Shown: positions 8,864-15,846 of the stretch, piece by piece | Layout: every line of letters begins with the position of its first letter | How positions within the stretch are numbered: the stretch's first letter is position 1 | Origin: an uncultured bacterium | GTDB taxonomy: Bacteria > Vulcanimicrobiota > Vulcanimicrobiia > Vulcanimicrobiales > Vulcanimicrobiaceae | NCBI GenBank assembly: GCA_903829325.1 | Contig: CAIKPM010000003.1 | Coordinates: forward strand, 1 to 35,963 | DNA: 35,963 nucleotides | Reading direction: 5' to 3' | Position numbers and translations under genes: made by a program | Notes under the pieces: generated by a model | The model's input: the letters and a program-made list of their open reading frames with translations, nothing else | Database searches by the model: none | What the model was told of the DNA's origin: nothing

Positions 8864-8911
8864 ATTTCTCCAAACATCTGCAAAGCCGAGAAAAGACGGG
8901 GTTCTGCGCTC

Positions 8912-9649
8912 ATGAATGCTGACCTAGCATTTCAACAAACAGCCAACCTGGCGGCAGCGTACGCGGCAACCCCGCCGGCGTATGTGAGCTATATCTCGCG
9001 CACAACCATTCGCATTCCTCGCCTCCGACGTGAGCGCGACTTTGCCTATCACGAAATCAGCCGCACCCTTGACGGTGAAACGACGCTCATTGCGCTCCCG
9101 CAAGGCAAGCACCAGACCGTGGCGCAGGGCTTTCCGCTTCTTCCAACATTTAACGCCATTTCAGGCTTTAATCTGCGTTACGGAATGTCGTGGCACGGGA
9201 TGCCGTCCTTTCAACTCAGCAACGTCGCACCGCTAACATTCGCTCCAATCGTTCCACACGATGTCGATGTTGTCGTCGTGAGCACCAAGGGCTACCATAT
9301 CCGCTTCGCGCCCGATTCATCGGACGCGAAGCAGGGCACGACGCACGTTTTCTGCACACCGACTCAACACGAACTCAGCATCGCGCCTCGAAATGCCTAT
9401 TTCTTTTCTGAGGTGCTCATCGATAACGCGAGCGGACTTCCGCTGCGAGTTTCCTACGTTGGCAACAGTGACTTCAAGCTAGATTTTGTGTACGGCTTCC
9501 CAGAGGGACGCTGGGCACTCCAGAGCGCCCACCTGGAAAGCACGCTCTACGGTCCGTTGCACATCGGCAGATTGCACTTCGTTGCAGACACAACGTTTAG
9601 TGAAACGCATTTCAGCGCAACCGCTCCGTTAGAGTTTGATAGTCGTTGA
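8912..9649 (+). CDS. Hypothetical protein, beta-rich, possibly LolA/DUF-like
   Basis: A 245-residue protein with no recognised family. After a short Ala-rich start (FQQTANLAAAYAATPPAYVSYISRTTI) the sequence alternates strands and turns, e.g. RDFAYHEISRTLDGETTLIALP and LPLRVSYVGNSDFKLDFVYGF. This is the rhythm of LolA-like or 'outer-membrane lipoprotein sorting' half-barrels, where a late strand reads substrate change along a curved sheet; the resemblance is only by eye. No signal peptide is visible from this start and no upstream in-frame start extends it. It is a lone plus-strand gene whose last 21 bp overlap the end of a minus-strand membrane peptide gene. No strong Shine-Dalgarno precedes the ATG. 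Confidence 0.65.
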   Translation: MNADLAFQQTANLAAAYAATPPAYVSYISRTTIRIPRLRRERDFAYHEISRTLDGETTLIALPQGKHQTVAQGFPLLPTFNAISGFNLRYGMSWHGMPSFQLSNVAPLTFAPIVPHDVDVVVVSTKGYHIRFAPDSSDAKQGTTHVFCTPTQHELSIAPRNAYFFSEVLIDNASGLPLRVSYVGNSDFKLDFVYGFPEGRWALQSAHLESTLYGPLHIGRLHFVADTTFSETHFSATAPLEFDSR

Positions 9650-9796
9650 ATTGGTGGCTGGCCATACATGTCCAGCACTAGCGGTTACCACAACCAAGCC
9701 GAGGATAAAAAAGATACCTATCAAGCAGATGATGCCCGCGAAGTGAACCACGTTCGGGATCCCCTGGCTGACTGGAATTTCTGGCTCGTTACTCAT
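9629..9796 (-). CDS. 55-residue single-pass membrane protein at the end of the cox operon
   Basis: This short gene encodes 55 residues: a polar N-terminus (MSNEPEIPVSQGIPNVVHF), one hydrophobic span (AGIICLIGIFFILGLVVVTA) and a short C-terminal tail. Its ATG overlaps the stop of the 68-residue gene by 4 bp (ATGA), the same coupling style as elsewhere in the window. Its 3' end overlaps the convergent gene ending at 9649 by 21 bp. Position and topology suggest a small accessory subunit of the caa3 oxidase, but no family motif is visible and this role is inference. A cytosolic N-terminus would make it a typical tail-type single-span subunit. Confidence 0.6.
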   Translation of the reverse strand: MSNEPEIPVSQGIPNVVHFAGIICLIGIFFILGLVVVTASAGHVWPATNSTTIKL

Positions 9797-9999
9797 ACCG
9801 ACGGCGCTCCGAGCGCGTGAAACGCAGTCAGTACGACCAAGACGCAGCCAACGACCATGAGCCCGAGCATAAGCTTCGTCACATTATTATCAAGGCCGGT
9901 TGCCTGCCAATCATTGATCAGCGCGGTCAGGGCGGTCGTTCCGACGACTAGGCCGCCGAACATCGCGACCCCGCGCTCTAAGCCAACAAATTCTTCCAT
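9793..9999 (-). CDS. Small two-span membrane protein, putative oxidase subunit IV-like
   Basis: A 68-residue protein with two hydrophobic segments, about residues 11-28 (VAMFGGLVVGTTALTALI) and 42-62 (KLMLGLMVVGCVLVVLTAF), joined by a polar loop NDWQATGLDNNVT. A strong GAGGAG ribosome site lies 9 nt before the ATG, just after the ctaE stop. Placement immediately after subunit III is where small subunit IV (CtaF/CoxD) genes are usually found, so an oxidase subunit or assembly role is likely. The sequence itself does not show the Pfam COX4-type motifs I know. Confidence 0.7.
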   Translation of the reverse strand: MEEFVGLERGVAMFGGLVVGTTALTALINDWQATGLDNNVTKLMLGLMVVGCVLVVLTAFHALGAPSV

Positions 10000-10016
10000 A
10001 CAGCGTTACTCCTCAG

Positions 10017-10646
10017 CTAGATCAGATAGAACAGGGTGAACAACGCAACCCAGATCACATCGACAAAATGCCAATATAAGGTGCCAGCGGTCAAGCCAAA
10101 ATGCTTCAACTTTGTATAGACCCCGCTGTTCGCTTGGCCCATGAGCACGATCAGGTAGATCACGCCAACAAGTACGTGGAACCCGTGCATTCCTGTCAGT
10201 GTGAAAAACGATGCACCGATCGTGCTGCCGGCCCACGTCACTTTTGCATGAATATATTCGTACGCCTGACCCGCCAAAAAGAGCGAACCAAGGATAATCG
10301 TCGACGCCATCCAGGCATTAAAGGCTTTTTTCGCGCCGTGCTTCCAGCTCTCCAGCGCAAAATGCATCGTTGCCCCGGAACCAAACAGAACGACCGAGTT
10401 GACCGCTGCAAACAAAGTATCGAAGCGGGGAAGTTGCTTGCCATCGGCACCCAACGGTGGCCATTGCGGCACACTATTCCGCAGGTAGAGATACGCGAAG
10501 ATGAAGGCTGAGAATAGGACGACGTCGCTGATCAAAAACAACACGAAACCGAGGAGTCGCATATCCCGCGTCTCCGCATAGAGGCTATCAACAGGCTCGT
10601 CATGAGCATCAGATGGAGTTCCGTGAACAATTGCGCCAACTGCCAT
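10017..10646 (-). CDS. ctaE: Cytochrome c oxidase subunit III
   Basis: A 209-residue integral membrane protein with five membrane spans, the short form of subunit III found in many bacterial oxidases. Recognisable blocks are RLLGFVLFLISDVVLFSAFIFAYLYLR (first span), NSVVLFGSGATMHFALE, AGQAYEYI (the conserved Glu-containing helix), FFTLTGMHGFHVLVGVIYL and LYWHFVDVIWVALFTLFYL. The last two hold the family's His residues. The ribosome site GGGAG lies inside the last codons of ctaD, 2 bp upstream, so the genes are tightly coupled. Confidence 0.95.
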   Translation of the reverse strand: MAVGAIVHGTPSDAHDEPVDSLYAETRDMRLLGFVLFLISDVVLFSAFIFAYLYLRNSVPQWPPLGADGKQLPRFDTLFAAVNSVVLFGSGATMHFALESWKHGAKKAFNAWMASTIILGSLFLAGQAYEYIHAKVTWAGSTIGASFFTLTGMHGFHVLVGVIYLIVLMGQANSGVYTKLKHFGLTAGTLYWHFVDVIWVALFTLFYLI

Positions 10647-10648
10647 CG

Positions 10649-12319
10649 CTATTCTCCCGCAAACTTCGACTGGGGATTGGGACGAATCAAGTCTCCCCCG
10701 ACATACGGTAACGGTTCACCAAAATCGTAAGGCAAGGCCAAGACCGATGGGATCTTCTTGAAGTTGTAATACGGCGGCGGTGAACTGATCATCCATTCCA
10801 ACGTGCGAGCGCCCCAAGGATCTGACGAGGCTTTCTTGCCTTTCGTGAGGCTATAGGCCACGTTCGCAAAAAACAGCAAGGTCGATAAAGCCAAGATAAA
10901 CGAGCCAATCGAGGCGAGCACATTCAACGATTGAAACTGTTGATCATAAATTGGCACACGACGCGGCATGCCCATTAATCCCAACCAATGCATGGGGAAA
11001 AACGTCAGGTTAAACCCAATGAACGTGGCCCAAAAATGCGCAACAGCAAGGCGCTCGCTCATCAGTTTGCCGGTCATTTTGGGCCACCAGAAATACATAC
11101 CGGCAAAAATCCCAAAGACGCTTCCACCGAATAAAACGTAATGGAAATGCGCCACCACGAAATACGTGCCGTGCTCATGCAGATCAGCTGGCACAGCCGC
11201 TAAGAAGACACCGGTAATTCCACCCAGAGTAAACGTCGCGATCAGGCCCAGCGAGAACAGCATTGCGGCGGTAAAACGAATTCGTCCGCCCCAGAGTGTC
11301 GCAATCCAAGCGAGGACTTTCACGCCAGTCGGAACTGCCACGAAGAAGGTAAGAATCATAAATGGGAGCGTCAACCAAGGCACCATACCGCTGGTAAACA
11401 TGTGGTGAGCCCACACCATGAAACCAACTAAGGCAATCCCAACGCTCGAGAACGCAACGGCCTTGTAACCGAATAACGGCTTGCGTGTAAAAGTCGGTAA
11501 GATTTCAGAGACGATACCGAACGCCGGTAAAATCATAATATACACGGCTGGGTGCGAATAAAACCAAAACATGTGCTGCCAAAGCAAGGGGCTACCGCCC
11601 TTACTCGGATCATAAAACGGTACGCCAAAAGTCCGCTCGAGAAAGAGTGCCAACAGCGCACCAGCCAGAGCCGTGGTTGCAACCATCGACAACATTGCCG
11701 TCGCTAACTGCGCCCAGACAAACAAGGGCATACGAGTCAAAGTCATACCAGGAGCGCGCATCTTCATAATGGTGACCAGGAAATTGATGCCGGTCAGCGT
11801 CGATGAGACGCCGACTAAGAAAATCGCCATACACCAAAGCGAGGTTCCCGGCGGGCCCTGCAGCGAGATCGGCGGGTATTCGGTCCAGCCAGCTTCGGGT
11901 GCACCAACCAAAAACGAGGAGAATAAGAGTGCCCCAGCGACCGGAAACATCCAAAAGCTCGCCATGTTGAGCCAGGGAAAGGCGACATCGCGGGCACCAA
12001 TCATGAGCGGCATCACAAAATTACCGAAACCGCCTGTAAGCATCGGGATGATCACCAGCCATACCATCGCCGATCCGTGCACACTGTACACCTGATTATA
12101 GACTTCGTTCGAGACAAAGCCGCCCGTCGGGTGCAGTAATTGCACGCGGATGACTTCAGCGAGAAGCCCAGCGATGCAATAGAAAATAAACGTCGTGATA
12201 AAATACTGGATCCCGATAATTTTATGATCGAGCGAGAAAATATACTTCTGCACGAAATTTGTCGGCTCGGGATGAATGTGGTCGTGATAATTTGCGTGTG
12301 CGGGTGCTGCTACAGCCAT
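10649..12319 (-). CDS. ctaD: Cytochrome c oxidase subunit I, A2-type
   Basis: A 556-residue, 12-span catalytic subunit that reduces O2 and pumps protons. The low-spin haem ligand is His81 in SVHGSAMVW, paired with His393 in VAHFHYVLFG; His391 binds the high-spin haem. CuB ligands are His256 in YSHPAVY and His305/306 in WAHHMF, and Tyr260 is the expected cross-linked Tyr. The motif is YSHPAV rather than GHPEV: the D-channel Glu is absent and replaced by the Tyr-Ser pair that defines A2-type haem-copper oxidases such as those of Thermus and Rhodothermus. GGAG lies 6 nt before the ATG, 11 bp after ctaC. Confidence 0.97.
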   Translation of the reverse strand: MAVAAPAHANYHDHIHPEPTNFVQKYIFSLDHKIIGIQYFITTFIFYCIAGLLAEVIRVQLLHPTGGFVSNEVYNQVYSVHGSAMVWLVIIPMLTGGFGNFVMPLMIGARDVAFPWLNMASFWMFPVAGALLFSSFLVGAPEAGWTEYPPISLQGPPGTSLWCMAIFLVGVSSTLTGINFLVTIMKMRAPGMTLTRMPLFVWAQLATAMLSMVATTALAGALLALFLERTFGVPFYDPSKGGSPLLWQHMFWFYSHPAVYIMILPAFGIVSEILPTFTRKPLFGYKAVAFSSVGIALVGFMVWAHHMFTSGMVPWLTLPFMILTFFVAVPTGVKVLAWIATLWGGRIRFTAAMLFSLGLIATFTLGGITGVFLAAVPADLHEHGTYFVVAHFHYVLFGGSVFGIFAGMYFWWPKMTGKLMSERLAVAHFWATFIGFNLTFFPMHWLGLMGMPRRVPIYDQQFQSLNVLASIGSFILALSTLLFFANVAYSLTKGKKASSDPWGARTLEWMISSPPPYYNFKKIPSVLALPYDFGEPLPYVGGDLIRPNPQSKFAGE

Positions 12320-12330
12320 GTGTTCTCCAG

Positions 12331-13461
12331 CTACTTCGAAAGACTGACGAGATAGGCGGTCAAGTTGGCAATATCGGCCTCAGAGATCGCATTTTGTTGC
12401 TGATTGGGCATCATGCCTATCGGGCCAGTGTAGCCCGTGTGCAAGATGTGGGCGATTGCCGCCGCAGAAGCTTTTTCACCCGTGACCAGGGCCGGATGCG
12501 CAGGATCATTCAGTAAGTGTCCGAGACCCGGTCCAACGAGCTTTTCATCAAAGCCACCGACCGAGTGACACGAAGAGCAATGAGCTGCGAAAACGACTTT
12601 GCCGGCAGTAGCATCGCCTTGAGCGACAGGGGCAACAGCAGCAGATCCACCACCAGGGTGAGTCGCATTGGCGACCATCGGAGCAGCCGCGGCAACCACC
12701 GGAGCAGGACCCTCAGCGTGGGCCTGAGCCGCCAACCACGATTTAAACGTAGCTTTCGGCTCGATCACGATCTTTCCGATCATCGAACCGTGCGCAACGC
12801 CGCAGAATTCGGTACACACGATACGGTACGTGCCAGGTCGTGTGGGCGTAAAGCGCAAGGTGTTCACGAGGCCAGGAACCATATCGGCCTTGAGTCGGAT
12901 CTCGGGAGCCCAAAAACCGTGGATGACATCGCTTGACGTCACTTTGACCGTCACGGGCTCATTCAACGGAAGATGTAGCTCTTGAGAAACAGGCTTCCAC
13001 AACGTAGGGTAGCGGAAGTCATAAAAAAACTGGTGGCCGACCGCCTCAACCGTCAGGGCGTTACCCGGTGACTGTTGCAACCCGTACCAAATTTGCACAC
13101 TTACCCAGCTAATGAAGCACACCATAATGGTCGGCACAATCCAGAAGCCCAACTCCAATGATGGGGCATCGTGCATCTGTACACCAATCGCGTGAACATC
13201 ATCACCGGAACGAACGCGATACGCAAACGAAAGATAAATCAGGAAACCAAAAACGAAAATGAATACAACGCCACCCATTTGGGCAAGCATCTTGAAAAGA
13301 CTGTCAATCTGATCCGCTGGAACAGCAGCTTCGGGCAAGAAAGTCGCAAAATCGGTGCGTCCAAGCCACACGACCCACGCCACGCTCAGCGCCGTTAGTA
13401 AGACCGTCACCGGCCAAAAGCCGGGTCCGATCCCCTTTTTAGGGGCAAATTGTTTCGCCAA
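12331..13461 (-). CDS. ctaC: Cytochrome c oxidase subunit II fused to cytochrome c (caa3 type)
   Basis: A 376-residue subunit II. Hydrophobic spans lie near residues 14-34 (uncleaved or signal anchor), 60-80 and 104-124. The CuA centre is complete: His181 (VIHGFW), then Cys216, Cys220, His224 and Met227 in CTEFCGVAHGSM. An Ala/Pro linker (about 246-285) leads to a fused class I cytochrome c with CSSCH (295-299) and axial Met at 350/351 (IGMMP). So cytochrome c feeds electrons internally, as in caa3 enzymes. The start is TTG at 13461, chosen for a GGAG site 8 nt upstream and the sensible N-terminus MAKQFAPKKG. It is the first gene of the oxidase operon; no ctaA or ctaB haem-synthesis genes are adjacent. 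Confidence 0.96.
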   Translation of the reverse strand: MAKQFAPKKGIGPGFWPVTVLLTALSVAWVVWLGRTDFATFLPEAAVPADQIDSLFKMLAQMGGVVFIFVFGFLIYLSFAYRVRSGDDVHAIGVQMHDAPSLELGFWIVPTIMVCFISWVSVQIWYGLQQSPGNALTVEAVGHQFFYDFRYPTLWKPVSQELHLPLNEPVTVKVTSSDVIHGFWAPEIRLKADMVPGLVNTLRFTPTRPGTYRIVCTEFCGVAHGSMIGKIVIEPKATFKSWLAAQAHAEGPAPVVAAAAPMVANATHPGGGSAAVAPVAQGDATAGKVVFAAHCSSCHSVGGFDEKLVGPGLGHLLNDPAHPALVTGEKASAAAIAHILHTGYTGPIGMMPNQQQNAISEADIANLTAYLVSLSK

Positions 13462-13594
13462 ACTCGCTCTCCATTAATAATCTGGATTAGTTCCGATACG
13501 CGTTTCACTGGGCGGAACGTCCCTTTGCCAGGGCAGTGCGACACCTACGTGGTGAGGCCTTCCAAAGTTCTGGATTTATAAGAATATCTCGCGC

Positions 13595-13628
13595 AAAAAG
13601 AGCGGGCTGCACAGGCGCCGCTCTTTTT
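13595..13628. terminator. Bidirectional rho-independent terminator
   Basis: AAAAAGAGCGG (13595-13605) pairs perfectly with CCGCTCTTTTT (13618-13628) around a 12-nt loop, giving a GC-rich stem with a T-run on either strand. It lies 23 bp past the stop of the histone-like gene and so ends that transcript. The rest of 13462-13650 is the ctaC leader: no clear -10/-35 pair stands out, though CACC-TACGT-GGTG near 13530-13555 is a short dyad. Confidence 0.85.
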
Positions 13629-13650
13629 GACAAGAGAGAAAAGCCTCAGC

Positions 13651-14106
13651 TTAACGCTTCGCGGCAGCCGCCTTACGGCTCGCTGGGCGCGCAGTAACCT
13701 TGCGGGCAACTGGACGAGCAGCTGGTTTGCGAGCAACTGTGGCCTTCGCCGCAACAGGGCGTTTGGCAGTGGTTGCTTTCGCGGCAACAGCTTTCGCCGG
13801 TGCTTTGGCAGCAGTTGCAGGACGGGCCGCAGCCGTTGTCCGCTTCGCCGCAGCTGCAGCCTTGGGGGCCACAGGCTTCACAACTGGCTTGGCGGCTTTT
13901 GCCGCACGAGCCGCAGTCGCTTGAGGGCGAGCAGCAGTCACTGCGCTCGCTGAACGACTGGCACGCGCGGCTGTCGTCGCACGCTTGGTGGTAAGAGTCG
14001 TGGTTTTACGAGCAGCAGGCTTACGCGCTTTCGCGGTTCCGGCTGTCGCTGACTTCGCAACGCGAGCAGCTTGCACGCGCGGCTTGGTCGTTGATCGAAC
14101 TGCCAT
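13651..14106 (-). CDS. Histone H1-like Ala/Lys/Arg-rich DNA-binding protein
   Basis: A 151-residue, extremely basic, low-complexity protein made almost entirely of Ala, Lys, Arg, Thr, Pro and Val. Motifs such as KPAARK, AAKAPAKAVAAK and RKPAARPVARK resemble eukaryotic H1 tails and bacterial proteins of the AlgP/HctB/PHA-granule (KPAA) type. It probably binds DNA or RNA non-specifically through a disordered chain. No folded domain is visible. A strong AAGGAG (14115-14120) lies 8 nt before the ATG, and a strong terminator follows, so it appears to be a highly expressed single-gene unit. The high Ala/Arg content explains the many alternative open frames here, which I do not regard as genes. Confidence 0.85.
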   Translation of the reverse strand: MAVRSTTKPRVQAARVAKSATAGTAKARKPAARKTTTLTTKRATTAARASRSASAVTAARPQATAARAAKAAKPVVKPVAPKAAAAAKRTTAAARPATAAKAPAKAVAAKATTAKRPVAAKATVARKPAARPVARKVTARPASRKAAAAKR

Positions 14107-14236
14107 CGAATATTCTCCTTAAACAGGCGGTTGTCACGGTGTATGCACGCAGAACGCAACATATCAACCCATGCTACTTGCATGTTTCGGCAAAAGAAGA
14201 AAAAAGTTCATAGCAGTTTTTAGCGAGGCGCTTTGC

Positions 14237-14274
14237 AGCTCTAGCAGTGTGGTTACTGTGGCCGCGCTAGAGCT
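14237..14274 (+). terminator. Perfect 9-bp hairpin with T-run in the hom/histone-like gap
   Basis: AGCTCTAGC (14237-14245) pairs with GCTAGAGCT (14266-14274) and is followed on the plus strand by TTTTT. The gap 14107-14289 otherwise holds the 3' leader of hom and the promoter region of the histone-like gene. The T-run is on the strand opposite to both genes, so its role as a hom terminator is doubtful. It may instead stop antisense transcription or stabilise the hom 3' end. Confidence 0.45.
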
Positions 14275-14289
14275 TTTTCGATGTGCCCT

Positions 14290-15546
14290 TCATTCAAAAA
14301 CGGGGAACCAGGAGCAAACCGCCGAGCCCAAACGCTCGATTGCCGACGCGACGATATCGAGTTCGTTGGCTTCACAGAACAGCGCGTTTTCACTCAACGG
14401 GCGCACGACGATCTGTGCAGCTGCAAGTGCCGCACTCACCTGCGCGGCATCGACAGGCAGCACCCGTAGAATCACCGGCAAATCCGGACTCACGGCAGTA
14501 ATGGGCTCCGCCACCAAAAGGTCCGAGCCTTGGTATTCCCAACGCGCGAGTTTGCGCACGATATCAGCCAAATCGCTGAATACCGCAGAAGCAGTGGCGC
14601 GTTGTCCAGCACCAGCACCGGAGAACTGCAGCGGTCCACAATCCGCGCCGGTGATACGAATCACATTCCCTGGCCCTTTCGCGCGGGCAAAATCATGATC
14701 AGCGTGAGTGAACACCGGGGCGACGATTGCCGCAAGTGCATCACCTTGCCGCCGTGCAAGAGCTAGCGGCACGATCGCATACCCTAAGCTTGCTGCGAAC
14801 GGAAAATCGTCCGGCTGCAACCGTCGCAGGCTTAAACGGCGAACGCACGTGACATCGAGGTTGCGGCGAAAACCGAGGGCAGAAAGTACCGTGAGTTTCT
14901 GCGCTGCATCATGGCCGTCAACATCCGCGCTAGGATCGGGCTCAGCGTAGCCAGCTTCTTGGGCACGCTTCACAACAACATCAAATGATGCTCCTCGGGC
15001 CATCTCATCGACAATAAAATTCGAAGTCCCATTCATGACGCCAGCAATTTCGAGGACTTCTTCTGCCGCCATGGCATCTGCTATCGCTCGGACTACCGGC
15101 ACCGCTCCCCCGACTGCTGCCTCGTAGCGCAGCGCCGCATGACGGCGGCGTGCCAACTCAGCCAGTTTGTGTCCATGCGTCGCGATCAAGGCCTTGTTGG
15201 CCGATACAACGTGTTTGCCGTTCGCCAAAGCGCGTTCAACCAGCTCGCGCGCAACGTCCACCCCGCCAATGGTCTCCACCACAATATCAACTTCGGGGTC
15301 GTCGACAATATCAGCCGGGTCGGAAGTCAAGAACGGGGTTACCGCCTCGGGAAACCGCGGCTTGCTCAAATCGCGCACCAAGACGTGGGCGAGCCGCGCC
15401 GGCTGACCCAGAATATGCCCCTCGGCGAGCAAGCGAGCAACGACTCCGCCGCCCACAGTGCCGCAGCCTAAAACGCCGATCACAATCGTTCGGCGTCGTT
15501 CATTAGTGGGACACGAAGGGTCTGAGACATCCTGGGCAAGGCTCAT
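14290..15546 (-). CDS. hom: Homoserine dehydrogenase
   Basis: A 418-residue NAD(P)-dependent enzyme that reduces aspartate semialdehyde to homoserine for threonine and methionine synthesis. The Rossmann motif GVLGCGTVGGG is near residues 24-34. The catalytic core shows VVETIGG, KHVVSANKALIA, YEAAVGGAVPVVRAI, VMNGTSNFI and EPDPSADVDGHDAAQKLTVLS, all family hallmarks. The C-terminal 80 residues (LPVILRVLPVD onwards) look like a shortened ACT regulatory domain. A strong AAGGAG (15555-15560) is placed directly between a long hairpin and the ATG, and the ATG overlaps the stop of a possible leader ORF. thrB and thrC are not adjacent. Confidence 0.96.
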   Translation of the reverse strand: MSLAQDVSDPSCPTNERRRTIVIGVLGCGTVGGGVVARLLAEGHILGQPARLAHVLVRDLSKPRFPEAVTPFLTSDPADIVDDPEVDIVVETIGGVDVARELVERALANGKHVVSANKALIATHGHKLAELARRRHAALRYEAAVGGAVPVVRAIADAMAAEEVLEIAGVMNGTSNFIVDEMARGASFDVVVKRAQEAGYAEPDPSADVDGHDAAQKLTVLSALGFRRNLDVTCVRRLSLRRLQPDDFPFAASLGYAIVPLALARRQGDALAAIVAPVFTHADHDFARAKGPGNVIRITGADCGPLQFSGAGAGQRATASAVFSDLADIVRKLARWEYQGSDLLVAEPITAVSPDLPVILRVLPVDAAQVSAALAAAQIVVRPLSENALFCEANELDIVASAIERLGSAVCSWFPVFE

Positions 15547-15614
15547 GGGAAAAGCTCCTTGTAACTCACAAGCCTCCAGTCCATTCGGACGGGAGGCTTG
15601 TGAGTGGTGGACAT
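15543..15614 (-). CDS. Possible 23-codon leader ORF before hom
   Basis: A short frame begins at the ATG of AAAAATGTCC (15612-15614) and encodes 23 residues. It begins MSTTHKPPV and ends SYKELFP. Its TGA overlaps the hom ATG (ATGA), the same coupling style as other pairs in the window. It contains a Thr-Thr pair at codons 3-4, suggestive for a threonine-pathway gene but far short of the long Thr run of E. coli thrL. The complete hairpin at 15564-15605 lies inside the frame, so ribosome movement would open it. No strong ribosome site precedes it. A chance frame cannot be excluded. Confidence 0.35.
   Translation of the reverse strand: MSTTHKPPVRMDWRLVSYKELFP
15564..15605 (-). promoter_or_regulatory. 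Long perfect leader hairpin upstream of the hom ribosome site
   Basis: ACTCACAAGCCTCC (15564-15577) is perfectly complementary to GGAGGCTTGTGAGT (15592-15605). After one mismatch the stem continues as GTCC-ATTC-GGAC, giving about 18 pairs in a 42-nt element. It ends 3 nt from the hom AAGGAG. No T-run follows, so it is not an ordinary terminator; a role in controlling hom translation or transcript stability fits better. Confidence 0.6.
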
Positions 15615-15846
15615 TTTTGTCTTAATCCGCGCGCACTACCAACCCGACCGAGACTCTTCCGAGCCGGTAATAATCGTAATGCTGCGAATCATCCATCTTG
15701 ACATATCTCCCTTGACGCTAGCATGGACGAATCGTTCCTGTCAACAAGAAAAGCCGCACTTTCATAAGATTGCTTTGCTTTGTCAACTTTTGGTATAGGT
15801 CTGCAGCTAAGCTAGCAAGCGTAGTCGGCGCGCCGATACTGCTCAT
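15615..15846. other. Divergent regulatory gap between hom and the cyclase-like gene
   Basis: No gene is visible. On the minus strand two TTGACA hexamers (15781-15786 and 15739-15744) could be -35 elements for hom, but their -10 partners are poor (around TATGAA and TGCTAG). On the plus strand TATAGG near 15794 and GATACT at 15835-15840 are candidate -10 elements for the cyclase-like gene. Confidence 0.35.
15835..15840 (+). promoter_or_regulatory. Candidate -10 element of a leaderless transcript
   Basis: GATACT lies 6 nt before the ATG at 15847, with no Shine-Dalgarno between them. The MFS gene has the same GATACTGCT string 7 nt before its ATG. This spacing is typical of leaderless mRNAs. No convincing -35 is present, so the call is weak. 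Confidence 0.25.

Noticed and set aside
13651-14183. Overlapping open frames in the histone-like region on both strands
   Set aside because: High GC and Ala/Arg codon bias remove stop codons in all frames; only the minus-strand frame has a strong ribosome site and a sensible composition.
15547-15615. T-box or SAM riboswitch before hom
   Set aside because: I see no T-box sequence (TGGNACCGCG-like), no specifier domain and no terminator; the element is a simple long hairpin.
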